Below, one piece after another: positions 1 to 15,084 of a stretch of 64,000 nucleotides of DNA (position 1 is the first letter of the stretch; each line of letters starts with the position of its first letter). The position numbers and the translations under genes were made by a program. The stretch lies in the NCBI RefSeq assembly GCF_027257175.1, contig NZ_JAPFGD010000001.1, forward strand, positions 465,946 to 529,945, written 5' to 3'. The notes under the pieces were generated by a model that was given only the letters and a program-made list of their open reading frames with translations, ran no database searches and was not told the DNA's origin. This DNA comes from Castellaniella sp. S9 (GTDB lineage: Bacteria; Pseudomonadota; Gammaproteobacteria; Burkholderiales; Burkholderiaceae_B).

Positions 1-365
1 GTGCCGCGGAATCGGCCGAGGAGCCCAGCTGGGACCGTTTCGTCGCCCTGGCCGAAACCCTGCAGACCGCCGAGCTCCTGGACGAGGACACCGACACCCT
101 GATCCATCGCCTGTTCTGGCAGGATGAACTGCGGATGTTCGAGCCCCAGGCCGTGCGCTGGCATTGCCCATGCTCGCGCGACCGCGTCGCCAACATGCTG
201 CGCACCCTGGGCCGCGCCGAGATCGACAGCATCCTCAGCGAACAAGAGCAGGTGCGGATCGCCTGCAATTTCTGCGGCAAGCCCTATGTCTTCGACGCCG
301 TGGACTGCGCGATGCTGTTCACCGACGGTCCCCAGCCGCCGCAGGAGCCCGGCACGCTGCACTAG
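1..365 (+). CDS. hslO: Hsp33 redox-regulated chaperone, C-terminal part
   Basis: This is the 3' end of Hsp33, the cytoplasmic holdase chaperone switched on by oxidation; the N-terminal substrate-binding domain lies outside the window. The reading frame enters at base 3 and ends at TAG 363-365. The diagnostic zinc-binding redox switch is visible: HCPC followed about 30 residues later by CNFC (CxC...CxxC). Oxidation of these four cysteines releases zinc and activates the chaperone in the known family. The short linker helix and terminal GTLH look normal, so the gene appears intact beyond the window edge. Confidence 0.95.
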   Translation, partial: AAESAEEPSWDRFVALAETLQTAELLDEDTDTLIHRLFWQDELRMFEPQAVRWHCPCSRDRVANMLRTLGRAEIDSILSEQEQVRIACNFCGKPYVFDAVDCAMLFTDGPQPPQEPGTLH

Positions 366-557
366 ACATAATGGTTGCTCGTTAGGCGACGGAGGCTCGT
401 CTCCTGTATCGCGGATTGCGCCCTCTTTCGAGGGGGCCGAGCCACATGCGGCGGGGCGAGCCCGCGCGCATCGGGATCCGCGCGGTTTCCACACTCGACA
501 GGCCTGCGCCGCCCCCCGACACTGAAAGGCCTCCGATGGTCTTCCAGGTCCCCCGGC

Positions 558-1568
558 ATGCGCTTTCCACTTGCGGTCCCGCTGCGGCCCGCCACCCGCC
601 AACGCGGCGCGGGCATGGCGGGATTCCTGCTGACCGCCCTGCCCGTCCTGCTATTGGGGGCGGGCGCCATAGAAACCGCCCATTGGCTGTTCCTGCGCCA
701 GACCCTCAGCCACGCCCTGGTCGAGGCCGGCCGCGCAGCGGCTACCCGACACGCGCAGCCCGCGGCGCTGGCGCGGGCTTTCGAGGACGCCCTGCGCATG
801 CTGCATCCCGAGATCCGGCAGCGGGATGCCGCCTTGGCCTGGCGCCGGCGGGCGCTGGACGGCCCGCCCTGGCGCATCCGGGTGATCCGCCCCGCGCGCG
901 CGGCTTTTCTCGATCACGCCGACCCGGGCACGGGCGCCCCGCCGTTCGGCGCCCTCGGGCCGGCTCAGATCCGCAATGATCGCCAGCACGAACAACACCA
1001 GCGGGCGATGAGGATGGGTTGGCCCGCCGGACGCGGGCCGGTGTCGGGCGAGACGGTCTTCGAGGCCAACACCCTGCAGCTCGAGCTGATCTGGCCTCAC
1101 CGTCCCCTGCTGCCCGGCGTGGCCGCCGTGCTGCGCCTGATGGCGGAATCCGCCTCGCCCGAGGATGACCGCCGGCGTGTGCTGACGCAGGGCCTGTTGC
1201 CCATCGTGCGCAGCGCGACCCTGGCCATGCATTCGCATCCTGCGCAATGGCCCGACCTGGCCGACGGCCGGGTGGTGCACGGCAATCCCGCCTCGGGGCC
1301 GCCTTCGGCCGCCGGGCCGGACTGCGCCCATGGACCCAACGCCTGCCTGCCGCATGGGTCCCCGCCCGGCGCGGCCGATGGCGGCACAGCCGGCGAGGCG
1401 GGGCACGGCGTGCCGCCCGCTGTCCCGGACGGCACGGCCGCCGGCCCGCCGTACGACCCAGCCGCCTCCAGACCGGATGGCAGCCATGCGGACGGCCGCG
1501 GCAACGCCGGTATCGAGGCGGGCGACGCGGCGCCCGGGGATCTGTCCTGTGATCCCCCCCTGCCATGA
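558..1568 (+). CDS. TadE-like membrane-anchored protein with Gly/Pro/Ala-rich tail
   Basis: A 336-residue protein with an RQRGAG motif followed by one hydrophobic segment (about residues 20-46, containing LLTALPVLLLGAGAIE). This is the layout of TadE/TadG minor pilins of Flp/tight-adherence systems. The middle part (50-235) has no motif I recognise. The last 90 residues are low-complexity Gly, Pro, Ala and His and look disordered. No other tad genes are adjacent, so a pilus role is not shown by context. The ATG at 558 keeps the basic residues before the membrane segment; the next ATG at 615 would lose them. The ribosome binding site is weak. Confidence 0.6.
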   Translation: MRFPLAVPLRPATRQRGAGMAGFLLTALPVLLLGAGAIETAHWLFLRQTLSHALVEAGRAAATRHAQPAALARAFEDALRMLHPEIRQRDAALAWRRRALDGPPWRIRVIRPARAAFLDHADPGTGAPPFGALGPAQIRNDRQHEQHQRAMRMGWPAGRGPVSGETVFEANTLQLELIWPHRPLLPGVAAVLRLMAESASPEDDRRRVLTQGLLPIVRSATLAMHSHPAQWPDLADGRVVHGNPASGPPSAAGPDCAHGPNACLPHGSPPGAADGGTAGEAGHGVPPAVPDGTAAGPPYDPAASRPDGSHADGRGNAGIEAGDAAPGDLSCDPPLP

Positions 1569-1594
1569 ATGCCCGGGCCGGGCGGGCCTTGGAA

Positions 1595-1885
1595 TCAGGG
1601 CTTGGGGGCGGACGCGGGCGGCAGGATCTGGACGAAATACTCGCCCTCGCGGATCATGCCCAGCTCGCCGCGGGCGCGCTCCTCGATGGCCGAGGTCCCG
1701 GATTTCAGATCCTGGACCTCGGCCTGCAAGGCGTTGTTGCGCGCGGCGAGCGCCTGCGTGCTGTCCTGCTGGGCCGCCACTTGTTTCTGCAATTCATGGA
1801 CCCGCATCCAGCCGCCCTTGCCCCACCACAGCGGATACTGGGCGGCCAGCGTGAGGACGGCCAGGACGAGGATCAGCAAGCGCAT
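1595..1885 (-). CDS. ftsB: Cell division protein FtsB
   Basis: FtsB is a small bitopic divisome protein that pairs with FtsL and FtsQ to control septal peptidoglycan synthesis. The 96 residues show a short cytoplasmic start, one N-terminal membrane segment ([20 protein letters not shown]), then a periplasmic coiled coil (about 30-65) and the family-typical GEYFVQIL near the end. It lies 18 nt downstream of eno on the same strand, the common proteobacterial eno-ftsB pair, and is probably co-transcribed. Length and motifs fit well. Confidence 0.93.
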   Translation of the reverse strand: MRLLILVLAVLTLAAQYPLWWGKGGWMRVHELQKQVAAQQDSTQALAARNNALQAEVQDLKSGTSAIEERARGELGMIREGEYFVQILPPASAPKP

Positions 1886-1903
1886 GCCCGGATCCCCGCA
1901 GGA

Positions 1904-3196
<1,293 letters not shown>

Positions 3197-3309
3197 CTAT
3201 CCTGCCTGTATTGAGGGATTGCGTGAAAAAACGCAGGGCTCGGGTATTTTACCCATGCGCCCTGGGGGCCAGTCTACCCCGCGGGCGCGCCGCGCGAGCC
3301 CAAGAGATG

Positions 3310-3594
3310 CTAGACACCCTGGACGATGTACATCGTCATGTGCGCCGCCTCGGCGCGGGCCGCCCGGCCCTGGCGATATTCCGGCGAATCATAGAATCTG
3401 CGCGCCGCCTCGACGTCGTCGAACTCCAGCACCACGAGGCGACCCGGATGCGCGCCCTCGAGGGCGGTCACCTCGCCGCCGCGCACCAGCACGCGCGCGC
3501 CGTACTTTTGCATCGCCTCGGAGGAAAATTTCTGGTAGTGCTTGTATTGCTCGGGATCAGTGACTTCGACGTTGGCAATGATGTAGGCGCTCAT
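3310..3594 (-). CDS. DUF1330 family protein
   Basis: A 94-residue protein of the DUF1330 family (dimeric alpha-beta barrel fold). It starts MSAYIIANVEVTDPEQY and contains the family-typical GRLVVLEFDDVEAARRFYDSPEY. The biochemical role of the family is not settled. It lies 19 nt downstream of kdsA, on the same strand, between kdsA and eno, and is probably carried on the same transcript. Confidence 0.85.
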   Translation of the reverse strand: MSAYIIANVEVTDPEQYKHYQKFSSEAMQKYGARVLVRGGEVTALEGAHPGRLVVLEFDDVEAARRFYDSPEYRQGRAARAEAAHMTMYIVQGV

Positions 3595-3613
3595 GGGGAT
3601 TCCTGTCGGAGGT

Positions 3614-4465
3614 TCAAAGTGAGTTCAGCAACGCGCCGCCTTCCTTGACGCAACGGTCGATGGCCTGCAGGCTGGCGAGCAGGTCGCGCATGCGGTCCAG
3701 GGCCACGGCATTGGGGCCATCGGACAGCGCACGGTCGGGGTCGGGATGGGTCTCCATGAAGACCCCCGCCACGCCGGCGGCCACCGCGGCGCGGGCCAGG
3801 ACGGGCACGAACTCGCGCTGTCCGCCCGAGCTGGCGCCCTGCCCGCCGGGCAGTTGCACCGAGTGCGTGGCATCGAACACCACCGGACACCCGGTCTCGC
3901 GCATGATCGCCAGCGAACGCATGTCGGACACCAGGTTGTTGTAGCCGAACGAGGCGCCGCGCTCGCACACCATGATGGTATCGCCGTCGCCGCCGGCCTC
4001 CTGCGCCGCGGCGCGGGCCTTGGCGACGACCTGCTGCATGTCATGCGGCGCGAGGAATTGCCCTTTCTTGATGTTGACCGGCTTGAGCGTGGCCGCGCAG
4101 GCGTGGATGAAATCCGTCTGGCGGCACAGGAATGCAGGGGTCTGCAGCACGTCGACCACCTGGGCCGCCGCGCGCGCCTGGTCCGCGTCGTGCACGTCGG
4201 TCAGGACGGGCACGCCGAGCTGGGCGCGCACGTCGGCGAGGATCGCCAGCCCCTGCTCGATGCCGGGGCCGCGAAACGAACGGTCCGAACTGCGGTTCGC
4301 CTTGTCGAAGGAACTCTTGTAGATGAAGGGAATGCCCAGCGTGCGCGTGATGTCCTGGAGGCGGCCGGCCGTCTCGAAGGCGAGCTCGCGCGATTCAATC
4401 ACGCAGGGGCCGGCGATCAGGAAGAACGGCTGGTCCAGGCCCACCCGGAAATCGCACAGTTTCAT
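3614..4465 (-). CDS. kdsA: 3-deoxy-8-phosphooctulonate synthase (KDO-8-P synthase)
   Basis: Condenses phosphoenolpyruvate with arabinose 5-phosphate to make KDO-8-phosphate, precursor of the LPS inner-core sugar KDO. The 283 residues include the family signatures [11 protein letters not shown] near the start, the [16 protein letters not shown] segment (here [12 protein letters not shown]), the phosphate-binding PVLTDVH and [13 protein letters not shown]. The gene follows pyrG by 9 nt, so the two are surely co-transcribed and perhaps translationally coupled. Its product feeds the LPS assembly that lptF (21130-22236) serves. Confidence 0.97.
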   Translation of the reverse strand: MKLCDFRVGLDQPFFLIAGPCVIESRELAFETAGRLQDITRTLGIPFIYKSSFDKANRSSDRSFRGPGIEQGLAILADVRAQLGVPVLTDVHDADQARAAAQVVDVLQTPAFLCRQTDFIHACAATLKPVNIKKGQFLAPHDMQQVVAKARAAAQEAGGDGDTIMVCERGASFGYNNLVSDMRSLAIMRETGCPVVFDATHSVQLPGGQGASSGGQREFVPVLARAAVAAGVAGVFMETHPDPDRALSDGPNAVALDRMRDLLASLQAIDRCVKEGGALLNSL

Positions 4466-4474
4466 GGGTTCTCC

Positions 4475-7982
<3,508 letters not shown>

Positions 7983-7994
7983 GAGAAAACCCCT

Positions 7995-8666
7995 TCAGGC
8001 GACGGCCGACACGTCCAGGCGGGCGGAGGTCTTGGCGCGGATCTCGTCGACGGTGACGCCGGGGGCGAGCTCGGTGAGCCGCAGGCCGTCTTCGCCGACC
8101 TCCATCACCCCCAGGTCGGTGATGATCATGTCGACCACGCCCACGCCGGTCAGCGGCAGGGTGCATTCGGGCAGCAGCTTGAGGTTTTCCGTGCCGTCCT
8201 TGGCGCGCGCGACGTGCTCCATCAGCACCACGACCTTGCCGACGCCGGCCACCAGGTCCATGGCGCCGCCCATGCCCTTGATCATCTTGCCGGGAATCAT
8301 CCAGTTGGCCAGGTCACCCTTTTCGGACACCTGCATGGCCCCCAGGATGGCCAGGTTGATCTTGCCGCCGCGTATCATGCCGAACGAGTCCGCCGAGGCG
8401 AAGATCGAGGAGCCGGGCAAGGTGGTGACGGTCTGCTTGCCGGCGTTGATGCAATCGGCGTCGATCTCGTCCTCGGTCGGGAAGGGCCCGATGCCCAGCA
8501 GGCCGTTTTCCGACTGCAGCCAGACCTCCATGCCCTCGGGCACGTGGTTGGCCACCAGGGTCGGCAGGCCGATCCCCAGGTTCACATAAAAGCCGTCCTG
8601 CAGCTCGCGCGCCGCGCGCGCCGCCATTTGTTCGCGATCCCAAGCCATTTCCGTAATCCTCCTCAA
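7995..8666 (-). CDS. scoB: 3-oxoacid CoA-transferase, subunit B
   Basis: Small subunit of a succinyl-CoA:3-oxoacid CoA-transferase that activates acetoacetate or related 3-oxoacids. The 223 residues show the active-site glutamate in the [12 protein letters not shown] motif and the conserved [13 protein letters not shown] near the N-terminus. Its ATG overlaps the scoA stop by 4 nt, which implies translational coupling and one-to-one subunit synthesis. The substrate cannot be fixed from sequence: acetoacetate (SCOT) and 3-oxoadipate (PcaIJ) enzymes are close relatives. The phaZ gene elsewhere in the window makes a ketone-body/PHB role plausible. Confidence 0.92.
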   Translation of the reverse strand: MRRITEMAWDREQMAARAARELQDGFYVNLGIGLPTLVANHVPEGMEVWLQSENGLLGIGPFPTEDEIDADCINAGKQTVTTLPGSSIFASADSFGMIRGGKINLAILGAMQVSEKGDLANWMIPGKMIKGMGGAMDLVAGVGKVVVLMEHVARAKDGTENLKLLPECTLPLTGVGVVDMIITDLGVMEVGEDGLRLTELAPGVTVDEIRAKTSARLDVSAVA

Positions 8667-9361
8667 GCCTTGCGCGTGGTGCGTTGTTCGATGCGTTTTT
8701 CCGGATTCGCGTTGAGCACGATCCGATGGACGAAGATCCCGGGCAGGTGGACGTCATCGGGGTCGAAGGCGCCCGTGGGCAGGATTTCCTCGACCTCGAC
8801 AATGGTGATCTTGCCGGCCATGGCCACGTTGGGATTGAAGTTGCGGGCGGTGCGGCGGAACCGCAGATTGCCGCTGCGGTCGGCCTTCCAGGCCTTGACC
8901 AGGGAGACATCGGGCACCAGCGAGCGCTCGAGGACATAGGTGCGGCCGTCGATTTCGCGGGTTTCCTTGCCGTCGGCGACGACCGTGCCGACACCGGTGG
9001 CCGTGAAGAACGCGGGGATGCCCGCGCCGCCGGCGCGCAGCTTTTCGGCCAGCGTGCCCTGGGGCGTGAATTCGAGCTCGAGTTCATTGGCCAGGTATTG
9101 GCGCTCGAATTCCTTGTTCTCGCCCACGTAGGAAGCGATCATCTTGCGGATCTGGCGGGTGGTCAGCAACTGGCCCAGGCCGAAGCCGTCGACCCCGGCG
9201 TTGTTGCTGATGCAGGTCAGGTCACGCACCCCGGAATCGCGCAAGGCGGCAATCAGCGCCTCGGGGATCCCGCACAGGCCGAAACCGCCCACGGCGATCA
9301 TCTGGCCATCGGCGACGACCCCTTGCAAGGCCTCCGCGGCGCTTCCATAGACTTTTTCCAT
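8663..9361 (-). CDS. scoA: 3-oxoacid CoA-transferase, subunit A
   Basis: Large partner of the heterodimeric CoA-transferase encoded with scoB. The 232 residues carry the CoA-binding glycine-rich signature [13 protein letters not shown] near the N-terminus and the conserved [12 protein letters not shown] and [10 protein letters not shown] segments of family I CoA-transferases. It is the first gene of the scoA-scoB unit; 33 nt separate its start from the end of the thioesterase gene on the same strand, so read-through from that gene is possible. Confidence 0.92.
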   Translation of the reverse strand: MEKVYGSAAEALQGVVADGQMIAVGGFGLCGIPEALIAALRDSGVRDLTCISNNAGVDGFGLGQLLTTRQIRKMIASYVGENKEFERQYLANELELEFTPQGTLAEKLRAGGAGIPAFFTATGVGTVVADGKETREIDGRTYVLERSLVPDVSLVKAWKADRSGNLRFRRTARNFNPNVAMAGKITIVEVEEILPTGAFDPDDVHLPGIFVHRIVLNANPEKRIEQRTTRKA

Positions 9362-9394
9362 GCTCTATTCCTCTTGAAGAATGGCTATAACGAC

Positions 9395-9832
9395 TCAAAC
9401 AGAAAAGCAGCGTGCCAGGGCCTGGCGATCGGCGTCGGTCCAGGGCGTCGGCCGTCCGGTGGCGCCATCGGCGAACACCAGGACGTTGCGGCCCCGCGCA
9501 TGTATGTCCTGCGGCTCGTCGGCCTGCGCAATCCAGGTGTCCAGCTCGAGGCTGGTGCGCCCCACCCGCAAGAGCTTCAGGCCCACGACGATACGGGCAG
9601 GATACAACAGCGGCTTCAGAAAATCACATGAGGCATGGACGAGCACGCCGACGCGGCCGGTGCCTCCGTCCGGTTCCATCGCCTCGTAGAGATGGACGCG
9701 GGCCTCTTCGAAATAGCGGAAGTAGACTGTATTGTTGACGTGGCCCAGCGCGTCCAGATCCCCCCAGCGCACGTCCATCCGGCACAGGAATACCCCGGTG
9801 CCGGGCGCCTCGGCGCCTCGATCCTCGGACAT
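9395..9832 (-). CDS. Acyl-CoA thioesterase, hotdog fold (4HBT family)
   Basis: A 145-residue single-hotdog thioesterase of the YbgC/FadM type. The signature DVRWGDLDALGHVNNTVYFRY contains the catalytic aspartate of the 4-hydroxybenzoyl-CoA thioesterase superfamily. Start ATG 9832 was chosen because the signature begins about 20 residues in, as in relatives. Substrate is unknown. It is transcribed divergently from the ETF-ubiquinone oxidoreductase gene across a 121-nt spacer and sits upstream of scoAB, suggesting a part in acyl-CoA metabolism. Confidence 0.85.
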   Translation of the reverse strand: MSEDRGAEAPGTGVFLCRMDVRWGDLDALGHVNNTVYFRYFEEARVHLYEAMEPDGGTGRVGVLVHASCDFLKPLLYPARIVVGLKLLRVGRTSLELDTWIAQADEPQDIHARGRNVLVFADGATGRPTPWTDADRQALARCFSV

Positions 9833-9953
9833 CACGAAACCCTCCGTCACAAGCAGAACTCCAGAGGTGCAGTATAACGATCTGCAATACAATGGCCCGC
9901 ATGCCGCGGGGGCACCGCCGGAACAAACCTCGACAACGGGAGCAACACCACCC

Positions 9954-11600
9954 ATGACCGAACGCGAATCAATGGAATACGACGTCGTGATCGTCGGCGC
10001 CGGGCCCGCAGGCCTGGCCGCGGCGATCCGCCTCAAGCAACTGGCGGCCGAACGCGGCCAGGAGGTCGCTGTCTGCGTCCTTGAAAAGGCCGCCGAGATC
10101 GGCGCCCACATTCTCTCGGGCGCCGTGATGGACCCCCAGGCCTTGACCGAACTCATTCCCGACTGGAAAGAGCGCGGCGCCCCGCTGGACGTGCCGGTGA
10201 CCGAGGACCAATTCCTGTTCCTGACCCCCGGCAAGGCGCGCGCCACCCCGTCGTGGCTGCTGCCCGACTGCTTCAAGAACCACGGCAACTACATCGTCCG
10301 CCTGGGCCATGTCACGCGCTGGCTGGGCGAGCAGGCCGAGGCCCTGGGCGTGGACGTCTTTCCCGGTTTCGCCGCCGCCGAGATCCTGTACGACGAGGCC
10401 GGCGCCGTGCGCGGCGTGGTCACGGGCGACATGGGCGTGGCGCGCGACGGCAGCCACACCGACCACTACCAGCCAGGCATGGAACTGCTGGCCCGCTACA
10501 CGGTCTTTGCCGAAGGCTCGCGCGGCCACCTGGGCCGCCAGCTGATCGAAAAATACCGCCTCGACGCCGGACGCGACCCCCAGAGCTACGCCATCGGCAT
10601 CAAGGAACTCTGGGAAGTCGACCCGGCCCAGGCGCATCCCGGCCGCGTGGTGCATACGGCCGGCTGGCCGCTGGACTCCGACACCTACGGGGGATCCTTC
10701 CTGTATCACCTGAACGACGGGCTGGTGGCCGTGGGCCTCGTGGTGGGCCTGGACTACGCCAATCCGTGGCTGTCGCCCTTCGAGGAATTCCAGCGCTACA
10801 AGACCCATCCGGCGATCCGGGCGACCCTCGAGGGCGGCAAGCGCATCGCCTATGGCGCGCGCTCGCTGACGGCCGGCGGCCTGCTGTCGGTGCCCAAGCT
10901 CTGTTTCCCCGGCGGCGTGCTGGTCGGCTGTGAGGCCGGCGTGCTCAATGCCTCGCGCATCAAGGGCAGCCATTCGGCCATCAAGACCGGCGCCCTGGCC
11001 GCCGAGGCGGCATTCGAGGCCCTGGCCGCCGGCCGCTCGCACGACGAACTGTCGGCCTATCCAGCGGCCTTCGAGCAGTCCTGGCTGCATGCCGAGCTGA
11101 AAAAATCACGCAATTTCAAGCAGTGGTTCAAGAAAGGCCGCACGGTCGGCACGCTGATGACCGGCATCGAGCAGTGGCTGCTCAAGGGCAACGTCCCCTG
11201 GACCCTCCACCGCAACAAGCCGGATCACGCCTGTCTGCAGCCGGCGGCGGAATGCGCGCGCATCGACTACCCCAAGCCCGACGGCAAGCTGACCTTCGAT
11301 CGCCTCAGCTCGGTCTTCATCTCGAACACCAACCACGACGAAAACGAGCCGGTGCACCTGACGCTGAAGGACGCCGCGGTGCCGGTGGCGGTCAACCTGG
11401 CCAAATTCGGCGGCCCCGAGGCGCGCTACTGCCCGGCGGGCGTCTACGAGTTCGTCAAGACCGAGACCGGCGAGGACCGGCTGCAGATCAACGCCCAGAA
11501 CTGCGTGCACTGCAAGACCTGTGACATCAAGGACCCGACCCAGAACATCGTCTGGGTGACGCCGCAAGGCGGCGAGGGGCCGGTGTACAACGGGATGTAA
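9954..11600 (+). CDS. Electron transfer flavoprotein-ubiquinone oxidoreductase
   Basis: Membrane-associated FAD and [4Fe-4S] enzyme that passes electrons from ETF (acyl-CoA dehydrogenases) to ubiquinone. The 548 residues begin with a dinucleotide-binding fold (YDVVIVGAGPAGLAAAIRL), contain AEIGAHILSGAVMDP and the membrane-contact region, and end with the cluster ligands CVHCKTCDIKDPTQNI and the family C-terminus GEGPVYNGM. ATG 9954 precedes the FAD motif by ten codons. The ETF subunits themselves are not in the window. It connects beta-oxidation and amino-acid catabolism seen here to the respiratory chain. Confidence 0.96.
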   Translation: MTERESMEYDVVIVGAGPAGLAAAIRLKQLAAERGQEVAVCVLEKAAEIGAHILSGAVMDPQALTELIPDWKERGAPLDVPVTEDQFLFLTPGKARATPSWLLPDCFKNHGNYIVRLGHVTRWLGEQAEALGVDVFPGFAAAEILYDEAGAVRGVVTGDMGVARDGSHTDHYQPGMELLARYTVFAEGSRGHLGRQLIEKYRLDAGRDPQSYAIGIKELWEVDPAQAHPGRVVHTAGWPLDSDTYGGSFLYHLNDGLVAVGLVVGLDYANPWLSPFEEFQRYKTHPAIRATLEGGKRIAYGARSLTAGGLLSVPKLCFPGGVLVGCEAGVLNASRIKGSHSAIKTGALAAEAAFEALAAGRSHDELSAYPAAFEQSWLHAELKKSRNFKQWFKKGRTVGTLMTGIEQWLLKGNVPWTLHRNKPDHACLQPAAECARIDYPKPDGKLTFDRLSSVFISNTNHDENEPVHLTLKDAAVPVAVNLAKFGGPEARYCPAGVYEFVKTETGEDRLQINAQNCVHCKTCDIKDPTQNIVWVTPQGGEGPVYNGM

Positions 11601-11602
11601 AA

Positions 11603-11633
11603 AAGAGGCGGGGAAGGTTCTCCCCCGCCTCTT
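11603..11633 (-). terminator. Intrinsic terminator of acs
   Basis: An 11-bp perfect stem (11603-11613 with 11623-11633) with a 9-nt loop lies between the convergent ETF-QO and acs genes. Read on the minus strand it is followed by a run of T from the AAAAAA at about 11599-11604, so it should stop acs transcripts. On the plus strand no T-run follows, so any effect on the ETF-QO transcript would be as a 3' stabilising hairpin. Confidence 0.8.
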
Positions 11634-11679
11634 CAGCTGCGTCCGATGCCCCGGATCACGGGACATCGTCCAGCACTTG

Positions 11680-13659
<1,980 letters not shown>

Positions 13660-13786
13660 GGTTGGCTCGCTCCTATGAATATTTGAAGGTTCTATTTGTA
13701 TTCTTGTGCATCTGCCAACTGCAACCCTACTGCAGGATGCTTACTCGTCGCTGACAAATGCAACAGGACTGGGCGGCGGCGGCCCC

Positions 13787-15073
13787 TCATCGGGGCGCCG
13801 CGGCGTCGCGGCTGCGCAGCCCGCGCCCGAAATCCAGGCCTGCCAGGACCACCAGCCCCGCCACGAAGAACACGCCCGTGACCAGCAGCCCCAGTCGATG
13901 ATTGCCGTCCGTGATCCAGACCACCAGGCCATAGCACAGAGGCCCCACCACCGCCGCCAGCTGCACCGCGAAGGCCCACAGCGCGTAGAATTCGGCGGGC
14001 CGCCGCGTCGGCGCAAGCACCCCGACCATCGCCCGGCCCGCGCTCTGGCTGGTGCCCATGCACAGGCCGGCCAGCGCCGCGGCCACCCAGAAGGTGCGCA
14101 CGTCCTCGGCGATGACCGCCAGGGCGACCATCAGCAGCCACCCCGCCAGCGTGATGGCCAGCGCGCGCTTGTGGCCGATGCGGTCCTGGGCATAGCCGAA
14201 GAGGAAGGCGCCCAGGGCGGCGGCGATATTGACCAGGAACACCAGCAGCATGGTCTGCTGCATCTGGAAGCCCATGACCTCGGTGGCATAGACCGCCGCC
14301 AAGGTAATCACCACGGTGATGCCGGCCTGATAGCAGGCGATGCACAGCAGCAGGCGGCGGAAATCGGGAAAATCGGCGCGTGTCTCGCGCCAGGCGCGCA
14401 GCAGATTGCCAAGCAACGGCCGGGCCTCGCCGCCGCCCGGCACCGCCCGTTCGCGCAGCCACAGCAGCGAAGGAATGGCGGCGATGGCGAACAGCAGCGC
14501 CGTCGACAGCATGACCCAGGGCACATAGTCCTCGGCGGCCAGCCCCTGGGCCTCGCCGCGCGAGGCAATCCACAAGGCCACGCCCAAGGCCAGCATCCCG
14601 CCGCAGTAGCCGAAGCTCCAGCCCCATCCCGAGACCCGCCCCAGGGATTCGGTGCGGGCCAGCCCCGGCAGGAACGAGGCGACGGCGGATTCGCCGATGC
14701 AATAGCAGTAGTTCGACAGCGCCAGGCACAGCAGCCCCCACACCACGGCGCCCGGACCCACCGTGGCCAGCAGCACCGTGCCGGCGACGCAGCCCGCCGT
14801 GCTGGTGAACAGCAGCCGGCGTTTGGCCGCGCGCGCGTCGGCGCGTGCGCCCAGGCCCGGCATGGTCAGCATCACCGCCAGGTAGGACAAGGACAGGGCC
14901 GCGGTCAGCGCCAGCGTTCCCCAGGCATGCCCGGCCGCCACGACGCCCACGAAATAGGCGTTGAACACCGTGGTCAGGACGACCGTGGTGTACCCCGAGT
15001 TGGCAAAATCGTACATCGCCCACGACCACACCTCGCGGCGGCCGACGCCGGGCCGCAGCGCCTCGCCGCGCAT
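13787..15073 (-). CDS. MFS transporter, UMF1-like (Atg22-type) family
   Basis: A 428-residue integral membrane protein with about eleven or twelve hydrophobic segments. The start REVWSWAMYDFANSGYTTVV is the hallmark of the unknown-MFS (UMF1) group related to yeast Atg22 vacuolar effluxers. Its substrate is unknown. It starts 11 nt after the prpE stop and is almost certainly co-transcribed with it, so a short-chain carboxylate or an amino acid yielding propionyl-CoA is a reasonable guess, but only from context. Confidence 0.85.
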   Translation of the reverse strand: MRGEALRPGVGRREVWSWAMYDFANSGYTTVVLTTVFNAYFVGVVAAGHAWGTLALTAALSLSYLAVMLTMPGLGARADARAAKRRLLFTSTAGCVAGTVLLATVGPGAVVWGLLCLALSNYCYCIGESAVASFLPGLARTESLGRVSGWGWSFGYCGGMLALGVALWIASRGEAQGLAAEDYVPWVMLSTALLFAIAAIPSLLWLRERAVPGGGEARPLLGNLLRAWRETRADFPDFRRLLLCIACYQAGITVVITLAAVYATEVMGFQMQQTMLLVFLVNIAAALGAFLFGYAQDRIGHKRALAITLAGWLLMVALAVIAEDVRTFWVAAALAGLCMGTSQSAGRAMVGVLAPTRRPAEFYALWAFAVQLAAVVGPLCYGLVVWITDGNHRLGLLVTGVFFVAGLVVLAGLDFGRGLRSRDAAAPR

Positions 15074-15084
15074 CGGCCCGGGAC

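Noticed and set aside
9868..9886. TGCAG-N9-CTGCA repeat between the thioesterase and ETF-QO genes as an operator
   Set aside because: Five-base arms occur often by chance and no promoter with good spacing could be placed around it.
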